DNA from: Platynereis dumerilii
Taxonomy: Eukaryota; Annelida; Polychaeta; Phyllodocida; Nereididae
Assembly (NCBI GenBank): GCA_026936325.1
Contig: JAPTHN010000006.1
Coordinates: 31,575,296-31,639,295, forward strand
Length of the DNA stretch: 64,000 bases
Direction: 5' to 3'
Shown here: positions 1 to 11,310 of the stretch, in pieces
How positions within the stretch are numbered: position 1 is the stretch's first letter
Layout of the letters: each line of letters opens with the position of its first letter
Made by a program: the position numbers and the translations under genes
Notes under the pieces: model-generated
Seen by the model: only the letters and a program-made list of their open reading frames with translations
The model's database searches: none
What the model was told of the DNA's origin: nothing

Positions 1-499
1 AGAGTAGGCTCAAGAGGAAAAAAAGGAATAAATGAATGACCAGAAGCAGAAAAAAAGGAAATAGCATTAAAGTAAAATAAAAGAGTCAACCAATAGATAG
101 CCAATGTTAAAGAATCATTTCATTTTTGGCATAACATCTTTGGTATCATAACCCAGAGGTACCGAAGCAGTCAAATGGATAAAATAAGAATATATGTTTC
201 TTAAAGTGCTTTGGAATGCAAGATATGCAAGGGGTGGGGATTCACATTCATCAACAAAACTACGACAAGAATTTGGTTGTGAAGGAAAGTAGTATGAGCA
301 TCATTAAAATGACATCGTTGCCAATATCTTTGCAGTTGCCTGTCCATGTCTTTAAAAAAAGATATCTTCAGATGCAGTGTAATATGACAAAGAAGCCAAA
401 GTAATCCTCCCACCAAGCTCAAATTCTCTGATATTCTTGTGTTGTTAATTTTCTAAAGTCCTAAAGTAATCCACGCTTTCAACTTACTTGTAAGTTTTT

Positions 500-1010
500 G
501 TTTGATTTTCTTGCTTCTTACATTTCCTCTTGATTCCATTTGAATTACACTTCAAACAATCAAAGGAGCCGTGTTATTTGCAAAATAAGTGAATCTCATA
601 TATTGTGGCTGAGAAGTCGATTGTCTGTTAACAGCGACTTTGTAAGAGATTATTATTGCCTTAAGCTTACTTCAATGACAAGATTACACAACGAGTTGTT
701 GAGGAACGGCTTTAAAGGAATGGAAGAGTGGGAGAGCAATTGTGGGAGAGCAATTGTTGATTCAAGAGCATGTTCATCTGTAGGAAGTTTTTCAGGGACT
801 TCCTTCCTTGTTGTTTTCCAAATCTTGTTATTTTCCTGGTTGAGATCTTTAAATTGACTTCATCCTGAGGCAAATGTTGTTTCAATCTCATGTGAAGATC
901 TGAGGCAAAAGATTTGCATAGCAGTTGTCACTTTGAGAAAGGTTCAAAAGATTAATTGCATTACATTTCCTTTTGTTTTGAAAAAATCAATATAATGACA
1001 TGTGGATATA
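500..1010 (+). repeat. Left arm of a large inverted-repeat pair in unit A
   Basis: The block is related in reverse complement to 2040-2440, with about 1 kb between the arms. Matching landmarks include the AAGCTTA-centred stretch near 660 against 2345, and the stretch near 985 against 2050. The same pair recurs in unit B at 6440-6960 and 8560-9000, so the inverted arrangement predates the A/B duplication. Direct-orientation relatives occur near 5120, 15640, 18730, 24960, 36020, 42640 and 49500. I recognise no coding content. Confidence 0.7.
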
Positions 1011-1013
1011 ATA

Positions 1014-1131
1014 TAAAAACCAACATGGATTTTTTAAAAAATCCATGTTGGTTTTTGCATTGAAATTTGGTTTTTCAACAAACCATTTTGAATCTAAAAA
1101 ACCAATTTTGTCCCGACATTTTTTAGTGTGT
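1014..1131. mobile_element. Palindromic MITE, partial copy
   Basis: This is the right half and centre of the palindromic element seen whole at 7241-7431. The centre (about 1018-1057) is a perfect inverted repeat built on CCAACATGGATTTTTT. The right end reads TTTTTTAGTGTGTA. The outer left half is missing together with flanking DNA present in unit B. The copy lies at the same place in both units, so it inserted before they duplicated. Confidence 0.7.
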
Positions 1132-1636
1132 AGGATGACTGGCTGGTGGCAATTACTGGTTTCTAGACGAGCACATCTTAATTTAAGTTGTCCAGACGAA
1201 CTGGCCCCACACACAGATTCAGATTCCCTGCAAACGGTAGTGAATTTGTATTGCCTATATATAATTGGTGGAGTCAAAGTCCGACAGAGGTAGAGGTGAT
1301 ACAGCCTGTGGAATGTGTGGATATATGTATTGCTGTGCAGCTTCAAAATCTCATCAGTTGCTAGCTAATCAGATAATATACAGATAAACATATAGTAGTA
1401 TCACACTTGATGTGGTTTACTAAAACAAAAGAAATGAAACAAAGGATGACTCTCATGACATCAAAGTGAAACATTTGCAAAGAAAAGTGATGATAGATTC
1501 CTTACCATAAGACAACATAGAATTCAATGGCAATGGATTGCGGGAGTACTTACTTTTAAGAGCAACTGCATGGTCAATTACCGAAAATAATGAGGATTCC
1601 TATAGGACGTTACTGAGGCTGGCCGGTAGATCATGT

Positions 1637-1862
1637 ACGAATAGGTTATTCACCACGGGAGAGGGAACATGTGATTTATCACCCGAGGGCTTTAGACCGA
1701 GGTGTGATAAACACATATTCCTGATCACATGGTGAATAACTAGCTTATACCGTGAGACAAACAGCCAAACATGAGAGGATAACTGGACAACAAAGAATAT
1801 AGGAATTATTTCCCTGTAATACTGGCATGTGATTGGCTGACAGAGGTGTGGAATGGTATAAA
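1637..1862. mobile_element. Hairpin-bearing ~220-bp interspersed element, copy 1
   Basis: The core at 1645-1740 is a 96-base inverted repeat with outer arms GTTATTCACCA and TGGTGAATAAC, and an inner pair around GTGATTTATCAC and GTGTGATAAACAC. Homology with a second copy at 33008-33245 extends about 120 bases past the hairpin. Unit B has no such sequence at the matching place (about 7895-7915), which supplies an empty site. No long terminal repeats or open frame are visible, so I cannot name the family. A non-autonomous DNA element is the likeliest reading. Confidence 0.6.
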
Positions 1863-2039
1863 TCCTTTAATGTGCAAAGTACCTTCTTTGCAGGCTTATT
1901 TTGTGATATTCCCTATCTGAGCCCCCCGACTCCCCCTCCCCCGTGAAATATACCTACGGATATTATATCCACACATATTTGGCATATCCCTATACTTGCA
2001 TCATTACACTTCTGTAGTCCACTTGTGCCTGCTTCATAA

Positions 2040-2440
2040 GTTCATATCCGCCTGCCATAATATTGATTCATGTAAAACAAAACAAAATGTAATGGAAATA
2101 TGTCTTCTGAGCTTTCTTCGAAGTGACAACTGTAATGGAAATCTTTAGCTTCAGATCTTTTCGAGAGAGGGAAATAACTAATGTCTGAGGATGTTTAATT
2201 TAAATATCTCAAGCCGGAAATAACAAGATTTGGTAAAAGTTTCCTAGGATGAACATAGTTTTTGATCAACACTCGCTCTCCCACACTTCCATTCCCTTTA
2301 AGCCATTGCGGGGCAACTCCCTGCTTCTGTGATCTTCTTATTGAAATAAGCTTATCAATGGATAGGCTTTCGTGTTTCAGAATAATCAATTGCAAAGTCC
2401 CTCTTAATGAGCAATTGACTTCTCAGACATACTTTGTGAG
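2040..2440 (-). repeat. Right arm of the unit A inverted-repeat pair
   Basis: This is the reverse-complement partner of 500-1010. The stretch 2262-2395 read on the minus strand matches the plus strand near 6571-6690, including the run that gives GGAATGGAAGTGTGGGAGAG. A transcript through both arms could fold into a long imperfect duplex. Confidence 0.68.
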
Positions 2441-3365
2441 ATTTACCTTACAGGGGTGCTTTGATTGTTGGCAGTTAATTCAAATGAAATTGACAGGAAA
2501 AGTAAAACACACAAGAAAATCAGAAAATATGAGGTTGGAGGGTTGTTGTGTTTCACTGCATCCAAAGAGTTTAACAAAGCTTGAAACTACACTTGCAAGG
2601 TTATAGACAATAATGTGATCATTCATAGATCTATTTCTAGTTAAATTAACCACTCAGGATCCTTATTCATAGTTTATCAATGAACATTGCAAAAAATCCT
2701 CAGACATGTTTTGCCTGCTTTGTTTGACTGCCTCTGTACCTCGAGGGGGAACCTATGAGACCAATGATGTTTTGTCGAAAATAAAATATTATTCTGGTAC
2801 TAGACTAGATTGGCTGATGACATATTCCGAGATAATTATGTTGACTGACTCCAATATATGTTCTGGCCGGGTTACCCGGAATTATTGTGCTATAGCAGCA
2901 GTTGCAAAGTTCTATCTTTGTAAATAGAGGATGTAAAACACCAGTCATACATCAATCAGTCCTGTAATGAGGGTTCTGACGAGAATCGAAGGTTACATGG
3001 AATTCCTAAGCAACTGTCAGCTACAGAACGGCAATCAAACAATGTGGAACCTAATTGTGCAACCTAATTTGTCTCAAATCGGACAGAAGTATATACAGAT
3101 TCTGGTTATATTATCAAAATCATGGTGAACTGAAACCAAACCACTTCGTCTTCAGTTATGAAGCAATAACTGTGACCTCAGGCAGTCTTATAGTCTAGCG
3201 ATACTTCATAGGGGCCTATTACAAGCAATCCCAATGTTTAACAACGGGTGTGCTTCACGCATCAGCTACCAGAATATTCAGCTATTCTGCCTTTATGAAT
3301 ATTTGGATACATATCTAGAGCTAATATTTTTCATCCTTAAGTGATACAAGTATGCAGTCAGACGT

Positions 3366-3961
3366 GTTATCTCACCTACCAGTGCCTGAGCAACATTGAC
3401 ATGGAACAATTAATTGAAGCTGTGGCAGAAAGGAAGCCATTGCTGTTCTGGATGATTTTTCAATAACATTATGTGAACTTGAGCAATTGTGAACCATAAC
3501 AGTAACAGCTTGAGGGCATCAATAAATGGTAACTGAGCTCCTAACATGGAGTCATGTCTATGCAAACCAGTTGATATAATATCTGAAAAACATCAGTGAC
3601 ACTCCATATCCTACTAAAGTCAGCTATGTCACTGCATAAAAAAAAATTATGGAGAGATTTTTCGATAGGAAGACATAATTTTTGGTACTCCTTGATGGCA
3701 ATGCACTGGATGAGGAACACCAGACCTGGCCGGGATCTATTTTAAGAAATTGTATCAACACCCCCAGCTACAAACCCCAATCCCCCAAGCCGAGGTGATC
3801 ACTGATGAAGGAGGATACTATCAATGTTTGGGCAGGAAGTCACATATATATATTAATTATTATTATATGTACATTCATATGCTGCTACATGTAATCTTGC
3901 AGATCGATCTAGTGCGGTTTACAATGAAATTCACAATTTATGATGACTGTAGATCTTCAGC
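3366..3961. other. No gene seen; tail of unit A
   Basis: I find no recognisable coding, RNA or mobile-element signal here. A short AT-rich run of TA and ATT steps lies at about 3845-3870. Confidence 0.5.
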
Positions 3962-4225
3962 CCTCCTGGTGATAGCTTTTCCTTGTTGTGGTTTTCACTT
4001 CATATTGCTTGTCCAGTCATCCAGTCCAGAGGAGTCTGGCTGGAGGTGCTGCTGCTCACGCCTGACAGGACGGTGAACTCCTGCCGACAGAAGTGGGCAC
4101 CCTCCCTGGCCAAAGCCACAACCAACTCACTCCAATTGAGTTCCAGGACAGGGGTTCGAACCTGCGTCCTCAAGTGCCAGTGGATTTGCAGTCAAGCGCT
4201 CTAACAATTAGGCTCTGGGAACTCA
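3962..4225 (-). mobile_element. tRNA-derived SINE (minus strand)
   Basis: Read on the minus strand from about 4222, the sequence begins with a tRNA-like head. It has an A-box-like stretch TTGTTAGAGCGCTTGACTG and a clear B box, GGTTCGAACCC (plus-strand 4152-4163). A body of about 180 bases follows with no open frame. The head lacks a clean acceptor stem and continues into non-tRNA sequence, so this is a SINE rather than a tRNA gene. A different SINE body is seen at 19540-20690 and 37150-37465. Confidence 0.65.
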
Positions 4226-4558
4226 TATAGTCACTATGCAATTAGACTAAATGAGGTGACAGGGAGAGGGGGGGGGGGTTGTGGTAATTTATATCTACCC
4301 CATTTATCAGATCTTTTGTGCACAGTGATAGTACATCAAGCCAATGCCATGACAACGCACTACAATGCGCGCATACTATAAGAGGTTGCAGTTAACATGT
4401 ACATATTCTATTGAGTAAAGTATAAACATATTACATTTACATTTTTGACATCCTGGACAAGCTCATAAAAATTACCAATGGGAGAGTGAGACAAGCATTT
4501 TATAAATGGTCCACAACAAGCAATATCTAAATACTAATGTTTCCTATATTTCTTGAAA
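4226..4558. other. No gene seen
   Basis: Plain AT-rich sequence with a G-run at about 4269-4278. No feature is recognised. Confidence 0.5.
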
Positions 4559-5300
4559 ATTTAATGGAAGTGCGGTTTTTGGACCTCTGAAGCACCCTCT
4601 GAAGGACAGGGTCAACTGTCGAGCCAATGATCTGGTTTTAGACCCCATTTTTATTTTGGTGTATGAAGTAACTACAATTTACAAGTATTTGAGTTAAAAC
4701 GGGATTAAATCAGAAAGTCAATGCCATTGACTTGCTGATACCTCAATATTGATTCAGTAACGAAATAAGTTAATTAGTCTAGAAATTGGGCAGTGATTAT
4801 AGACATATTAATCAAAATGTAATGAAGAGCAATATTGAATCAAATAACTCTATTGACTTCAGTTAATTAGACAATCATTGGCATCATCTGGCAATTTGAA
4901 GTTGGGCATGAGTAATAAGTGGACCAATTTTGTCCTCCTTGGCCTTTGCAACATTAGTTCTGATTTCAAGAAAACTTCACACATATAATAGAGACAAAAG
5001 CAACAATAGTCTCTGAGCGGTTAGTTGAAATTCTAGCCGTAGATAAGCCAATTTCAACAATGAATATTCCATATAACAAGATCACGCCAAACAATGAATT
5101 AATAGAAGAATAGAAGAGGGACTCAAATCCAGCTCAGAAGTCTTTTAATCGTCTGTGGAAGTTTCTGTCAAGGACCTAAAGCTGTATTTTTCTGTATTTT
5201 GGAAATCTTGTTATCAGAGCAAGGAACTGTGCATCAGCTCCTTCAGTGAGACCTGAGTGTCTTGTTATAATTTCGGATGGGTAGCTGCCTAAGTAGGTCA
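4559..5300 (+). repeat. Array block with inverted relatives at 11.5-12.6 kb
   Basis: The stretch 4740-4945 matches 12393-12560 in reverse complement, sharing for example CATCATCTGGCAATTTG. The stretch 5190-5275 matches 11590-11665 in reverse complement. Direct relatives of 5030-5270 occur at 15560-15800, 24880-25090, 35900-36120, 42590-42790 and 49430-49640. It is a non-coding member of the window-wide repeat family. Confidence 0.65.
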
Positions 5301-5928
5301 TCAAAACCTTTATATGACAATATTTGCTTTTTGTCTTTCAGCAAACTTCCGTCAGTAACAAATAATTGCTTTTTATCCGATTACATCTGTCAGTTCTACT
5401 TCTAGCTGCATGTATCACCATAGGATGAAAGATAAAAGATAACTTTCTATGTATTTGTGCAGAGGTGAATCTAACTTGGGATGGTTGCGGCAATAAACAT
5501 TTGGTTCCATACCATTAATCCCAAAGCAAAGTAATGATCCCAAACTTTAGTTTTCAACATGAACTGCACACTTGAGAGCAGGGCCTTTGATGGCGGACTG
5601 TATGGGTTTCAAAAGCTTGAAATAAGTTGTTCATGCAAGCCTAATGCAGTGGTTATTTTTTCCTTCATGCTTGCAAGAGATATCAGTGCAAATATATTGT
5701 TGGGAATCTACTTTGCTTCTAAGTTATAATTTAAAGCCAGGTACGAAGATATCACATTGAAACTAATGCGGTACATTGTCTGCTTTGCTTTTTGGAGCTA
5801 AAAGCAAATATCGACAGCAGATGAATTCCTCTCCACATTGACATCTTGTCTCCACGACATTTCCACATTTCCTAAAGCACCTCCTCCTACATTACAGAGA
5901 ATAATGATCACCTAAGGGAATAAGAGTA
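5301..5928 (+). repeat. Array block related to 9.8, 16.6, 19.05 and 49.0 kb
   Basis: The segment 5500-5680 shares landmarks with 9845-9900, 16640-16830, 19050-19220 and 49000-49100. A common order is seen around GTTCCATACCATTA, GCCTTTGATGGC and a following AAAAGCTTGAAA-like stretch. In several places this block comes just before the block that starts unit A and unit B, which supports a fixed unit order. It has no coding content. Confidence 0.55.
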
Positions 5929-6439
5929 GGCTCAAGAGGAAAAAAAGGAATAAATGAATGACCAGAAGCAGAGAAAAAGGAAATAGCATGAAAGTAAAAT
6001 AAACGAGTCAGTCAACCAATAGATAGCCCATGTTAAAGAATCATTTCATTTTTGGCATGACATCATTGGTCTCATAACTCAGAGGTACAGAAGCAGTCAA
6101 ATAGATAAAATAAGAATAAATGTTTCTTAAAGTGCTTTGGAATGCAAGGTATACAAGGGGTGGGGATTCACATTCATCAACAAAACTACGACAGGAAATT
6201 GGTGGTGAAGTAAAGTAGTATGAGCATCATTAAAATGATATCGTTGACAATATCTTTGCAGTTGCCTGTCCATGTCTTTAAAAAAAGATATCTTCAGATG
6301 CAGTGTAATATGACAAAGAAGCCAAAGTAATCCTCCCACCAAGCTCAAATTCTCTGCTATTCTTGTGTTGTTAATTTTTCTATAAACCCAAAGTAATCCA
6401 CGCTTTCAACTTACATGTAAGTTTTTGTTATATTTTCTT

Positions 6440-6960
6440 GCTTCTTACATTTCCTCTTGATTCCATTTGAATTACACTCCAAACAATCAAAGGAGCCGTG
6501 TTATTTGCAAAAGCAGTAAATCTCATATATTGGGTCTGTGAAGTCGATTGTCTGTTAACAGCGGCTTTGTAAGAGATTATTCTGAAACATGAAATCCTTG
6601 CCTTTGCCTTAAGCTTATTTCAAGGACAAGATTACACAACGAATTGTTGAGGAACGGCTTTAAAGGAATGGAAGAGTGGGAGAGCAATTGTTGATTCAAG
6701 AGCATGTTCATCTGTAGGAAGTTTTTCAGGGACTTCCTTCTTTGTTGTTTTCCAAATCTTGTTATTTTCCTGCTTGAAATCTTTAAATTGACTTCATCCT
6801 GAGGCATACGTTGTTTCAATCTCACGTGAAGATCTGAGGCAAAAGATTTGCATTACAGTTGTCACTTTGAGAAAGGCTCAAAAGATTAATTGCATTACAT
6901 TTCCTTTTGTTTTGAAAAAATCAATGTAATGACATGTGGATATAAAATTCTGGTGAGTTG
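6440..6960 (+). repeat. Left arm of the unit B inverted-repeat pair
   Basis: Counterpart of 500-1010 in unit A. Its reverse-complement partner is 8560-9000, about 1.6 kb away. Keeping both arms in both units shows that the inverted structure is ancestral. Confidence 0.68.
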
Positions 6961-7240
6961 GAACAAGAGAGTGTGGCGTTCTACAACTTTTGTTTCTGAA
7001 AGACACATCTCTTGACCTACAATAAAGATTTATTAAGTGATACATTATGGTTGTTTTAAGTCAAATATCATTATCAACAAACAAATAATATTCTAAGAAA
7101 AGTTTGTTGACCAACGCTGCTTCATCTGGCAAACATAAATTATAGCTACAAACCAACAAACAAAGTGATGAAGCCTTGTTACCAACCTTCTATGGTTATC
7201 CTCAGTTGCCTCTTTTGTAAGAAGGAAGGATCTTGGTCGT

Positions 7241-7431
7241 TACACTCTAAAAAAATTCAGACAAAATTGGTTTTTAGATTCAAAATGGTTTTTTGAAAAA
7301 CCAAATTTAAATGCAAAAAACCAACATGGATTTTTTAAAAGTCCATGTTGGTTTTGCATTGAAATTTGGTTTTTCAAAAAACCATTTTGAATCTAAAAAA
7401 CCAATTTTGTCCCGACATTTTTTAGTTTGTA
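7241..7431. mobile_element. Palindromic MITE, complete copy
   Basis: The whole 191 bases form one long imperfect palindrome. The ends read TACACTCTAAAAAA and TTTTTTAGTTTGTA, the arms mirror each other through CAAAATTGGTTTTTAGATTC, and the centre is near 7336. Relatives are at 1014-1131 (partial) and 31423-31555, the latter with the better-kept right end TTTTTTAGAGTGTA. The terminal TA fits a TA-duplicating (Tc1/mariner-like) mover, but I cannot prove the superfamily. There is no coding capacity. Confidence 0.8.
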
Positions 7432-8559
7432 GGATGACTGGCTGGTGGCAATTACTGGTTCCTAGAAAAGTACATCTTCATTTAAGTTGTCCTGACGAAC
7501 TGACCCCACACACAGATTCAGATTCCCTGCAAACGGTAGTGATTTTGTATTGCCTAATTGCATGGTGGAGTCGAGATCAGACAGAGGTATAGAGGTAATA
7601 TAGCCTGTGGAATGTGTGGATATATGTATTGCTGTGCAGCTTCAAAATCTCGTCAGTTGGTACTTGATAGCTAATCAGATATATTAACCAATATACAGAT
7701 AAACATATAGTAGTATCACACTTGATGTGGTTTACTAAAACAAAAGGAATGAAACAAAGGATGACTCTCATGACACCATAAGACAACATAGAATTCAATG
7801 GCAATGGATTTGGGGAGTACTTACTTTTAAGAGCAACTGTATGCTATATTACCGAAAATAATGAGGATTCCTATTGGAGGTTACTGAGGCTGGCAGATAC
7901 ATTGTGCACATCCTTTAATGTGCAAAGTACCTTCTTTGAAGACTTATTTTGTGAAGAATTAGGGGATATATATCAATTCTTTGTACTGAGATACTTTGAA
8001 GTTGGCTTTTGTTCAGTCATGTCCTCATAAAAAGAATGAAGACATGATTTGTTTTGTCGGGAATGAAATGATGTAGTACATAATTTTCCTTTTCTTTTAT
8101 ACATGTGCAACTTTGTTACAATGGCGGTAAAACAATGTTTTCTATGAATGTCGATGTTCGTATTTATTACATGACTGTTCAGTCTGTGTTTGTGGCAATT
8201 AATTTTAATTGTGCAATTTGTATCTACTTTTATTTTTATCGACTATTTTCACAGGTTTTGGAGGTTATTTCTTTCAAATTTCCATCACATTTTGATGAAA
8301 TTTCTGCTCGCGTTTGGCGCAGTTCAGATATAATCATAGGTGTACAGAACAGCCTTTTCATGAGGGGGGGGGCTGTCACTATTTTGCCCTGAAATCTTGA
8401 AATTTTATGGATGTTGGTCAGGATATTCCCTATCTGCGCACCCGACTCCCCATCCTCCCCCCCCCCGTGAAATATACCTACGGATATCATTCCACACATA
8501 TTTTGCATACCCCTATACTTGCATCAATAGGTATACTTCTGTATAGTCTACTTGTGCTT

Positions 8560-9000
8560 GCTTCTTAAGTTTATATCCACATGTCATAATATTGATTCTT
8601 GTAAAACGAAACAAAATGTAGTGCAAATTATTCTTCTGAGTATTCTTTGAAGTGACAACTGTAATGGAAATCTTTAGCTTCAGGTCTTTTCGTGAGAGGG
8701 AAATAACTAATGAGAAAGAAGTCAATTTAAAGATCTCAAGCCGGAAATAACAAGATTTGGTAATCACCAAAGAAAGAATTCTCGAAAAGTTTCTCAAGAT
8801 GAACATAGTTTTTGATCAACACTTGCTCTCCCACACTTCCATTCCTTTTAAGCCATTGCTGGGCAACTCCCTGCTTGTGCAATCTTGTTATTGAAATAAG
8901 CTTATCAATGGATAGGCTTTTGTGTTTAAGAATAATCACTTGCAAAGTCCCTCTTAATGAGCAATTGACTTCTCAGACATACTATGTGAGATTTACTTAC
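8560..9000 (-). repeat. Right arm of the unit B inverted-repeat pair
   Basis: Reverse-complement partner of 6440-6960. The stretch beginning ATATCCACATGTCATAATAT at 8572 mirrors the end of the left arm near 6935-6950. Counterpart of 2040-2440 in unit A. Confidence 0.68.
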
Positions 9001-9419
9001 TTTACGGGGCTGCTTTGATTGTTTTCAGTGTAGGCAATTCAAATGAAATTGACAGGAAAAGGAAAACACTAGAAAATCGGAAAATATTATGTTGGAAGGA
9101 GGATTACTTGGCCTTTGTTATGTTTCACTGCATACAAAGGGTTTATTAAAGCTTGAAGCTACACTTGCACAGTTATTGACAATGATGTGGTCATTCATAG
9201 ATTTCTGGTTAAATTCACCACTCAGGAACTTTATTCATACAGTTTATCAATGAACATTGCAAAACACCCTCGTCTGTTGTATTCTAGTGCCACTGTACCT
9301 GTAGGGTGAGCCTGTGAGACCAATGATGTTTTGTCGAAAATGAAATATTTCTAAGATATAAGTATGAGATTAACTGAAGACATATTCTGAGATTTTTTGA
9401 CTGACTCCAATATTTTACT

Positions 9420-10900
9420 TCCAAGCATTTTATTTTTTTTGGTTGCTTTGGTCATACACTGTACATTGATTTCTTTTCCATTTGAGCCTACGCTTATTCG
9501 CTTAATTGAGTGATCATTATTCCCGTAAAGTTGGACTGAGTGATTTAGGAAATGTCCTTCCATCATGTACACGACAAGAGGTCATGTAAGAGAAGCAATT
9601 CATCCCAGTCGATCTTTGCTTTTAACTCTTAAAACTAAAGCAAGCAATAAACAAATGGACGTTATAGTTTCAATGTTATTTCTTTTTTTGAATGTTAAAA
9701 GCAATGTAGATTTTCCACAATGTATTTTCACTTTTTCTTAAAAGCATGAATGAAAAAATACTCAATGAATTAGGCCAACATGAAAAACTAATTTTAAACT
9801 TTTGAAGGCCATACATTCAGCCATCTATTAAAGAATTGCTGTGAAGTGTGCAGTTTTGGTTGAAAACCAGAGTTCTTGAGCTTGGAATGTTTACTTTGCT
9901 TTAGGAGTAATGATAGGGAACTTGTGTTTGTTGGAGCAATAGTGTCAGCAATTCAATCCACTGTCATCACTTACCATGCGTTGAATAAAAGTTTAGTCTT
10001 GAAACTGATTTTTTTAGATAACACATGATCCATCTAAATGTATTACTGCTCCAACAGTTTATTTTCTTAAATCACAAAGCACTTCTATTTAAAGTTACCC
10101 TGAATGATAGGTTGGGATTGGAAAAAACTTTCTCTAATATTTACACAATCTTGTGCAGTGGGCTCGTCTTGATAAGTGTGTAAAATTTCTTTGTTGTAGG
10201 ATTATTTTTTCCTATTGAAACGACCCAACAAATGCACTAAATGACCCCTGGATTTATTTCGGGTACGCACGGAAAAAAATCAGAGGCTTGATCGCTTTCA
10301 GCTTTGTAACATCATCACCATTGTAAGAATTTGTTAACTTGTAGCAACACATTTTTAACAATGGTCATTGTGATGTCATGAACAATGGATGTGCTGGAGG
10401 ATGGAGGAACTATATTGAAAAAGAACATAAAATAACTAAGAAATATATGGAATCAAAGTTATATGTCCAAAGATTAGTCAAAAATATCATTTAACACAAG
10501 CTTATATTATACTGTGTATGAAACCATCAATATTTAACAAAATTATTTATCATTCAGGGCAACTTTAAGAGATAGAATGACGTGAAAAGTGTATGCATAA
10601 ACCTTAAACTTGCAGAACTTTGACATTGTTGTTTGAAAGTGAAAGAAAAACTATTGGAATGGTTTAAGGAAAAACTATCATTACTATACTGTCCAGGGCT
10701 ACTTATAAATGTAAATCAGTTGCATACCATGATATTAAAGGCATAAATATTTTTGCGTTGTAATCACTTACAAAACGGCCGAAAGTAAGGTGTTTTGTTG
10801 ATGTGCAGCTGACAGGTGCTTTGGATCCCTGTGTAAGATTGATAGATGAATGGCTGGTGCTTTACATCCTCTATTTATGCACATGGTTGGCTAATTTGGA
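9420..10900. other. Unit B stretch with no gene and no unit A counterpart
   Basis: Apart from a short shared motif near 9850 and a small self-inverted stretch near 10340-10385 that carries TGTGATGTCATG (also seen near 16200), I see nothing recognisable. It is AT-rich and non-coding. Confidence 0.5.
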
Positions 10901-11310
10901 CAGGATGATTGTAACCACTGCTTTTAGCACAATTCCAGTTGACCCGCCCAGAACGGAAATTGTACAAGAGACCAAGCAATTGCACAACCTGATCTGCCTC
11001 AAACCAAACGGAAATATATTCAGATTCTAGTTATATTATCACAATCTTGCAGTACCGACACCAAACCACTTCATCTTCAGTTATGAAGCAATAACTTTGA
11101 CCTCAGCCAGTCTGATTGTCTATAGCGATGCTTTGAAGAGGCCCATTATGCCTGTTACAAGCAATACCAATGTTTAACAACGTGTGTGCTTTACGCATCA
11201 GCTACCAGAATATTCAGCTATTCTGCCCTTATGAATATTTGGACGCATATCTACCGCTACTATTATTCATCCAGAAGTGATACTTGTATGCAGACAGACT
11301 AGGCATATCT

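Larger units (their letters stand above)
1..3365 (+). repeat. Unit A of the multi-kilobase tandem array
   Basis: This non-coding block is collinear with unit B (5929-11310). Matching pairs include 1-1010 with 5929-6960, 1014-1560 with 7320-7830, 1855-2640 with 7910-9240, 2750-2860 with 9310-9415 and 2990-3365 with 10950-11310. In the stretch 201-422 I count about nine differences from 6127-6348, roughly 4 percent. Unit A lacks the parts of B at about 6961-7320, 7955-8420 and 9420-10900, and it carries an extra insertion at 1637-1862. No coding frame is shared in a way that suggests protein constraint. The left edge of the unit is cut by the window start. Confidence 0.85.
5929..11310 (+). repeat. 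Unit B of the multi-kilobase tandem array
   Basis: This is the fuller paralogue of unit A. It starts at the shared GAGTAGGCTCAAGAGG (5930) and stays collinear to about 11310. It includes DNA absent from A at 6961-7320, 7955-8420 and 9420-10900. Spacing from A is about 5.93 kb at the left and grows where A has lost, or B has gained, sequence. Short frames shared with A, such as 201-422 and 6127-6348 on the minus strand, differ mostly at amino-acid-changing sites and are not convincing genes. Confidence 0.85.

Noticed and set aside
201-422. A 73-residue minus-strand frame kept open in both unit A and unit B (6127-6348)
   Set aside because: About nine base changes give seven or more amino-acid changes, so there is no sign of protein constraint. 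No relative elsewhere in the array keeps it, and it resembles no family I know.
540-857. 105-residue frame overlapping the left inverted-repeat arm
   Set aside because: Frame not kept in the matching part of unit B or in the other relatives. Low-complexity, repeat-derived.
4120-4222. Possible tRNA gene on the minus strand
   Set aside because: A and B boxes are present, but the acceptor stem is not convincing and the sequence continues into a SINE body.
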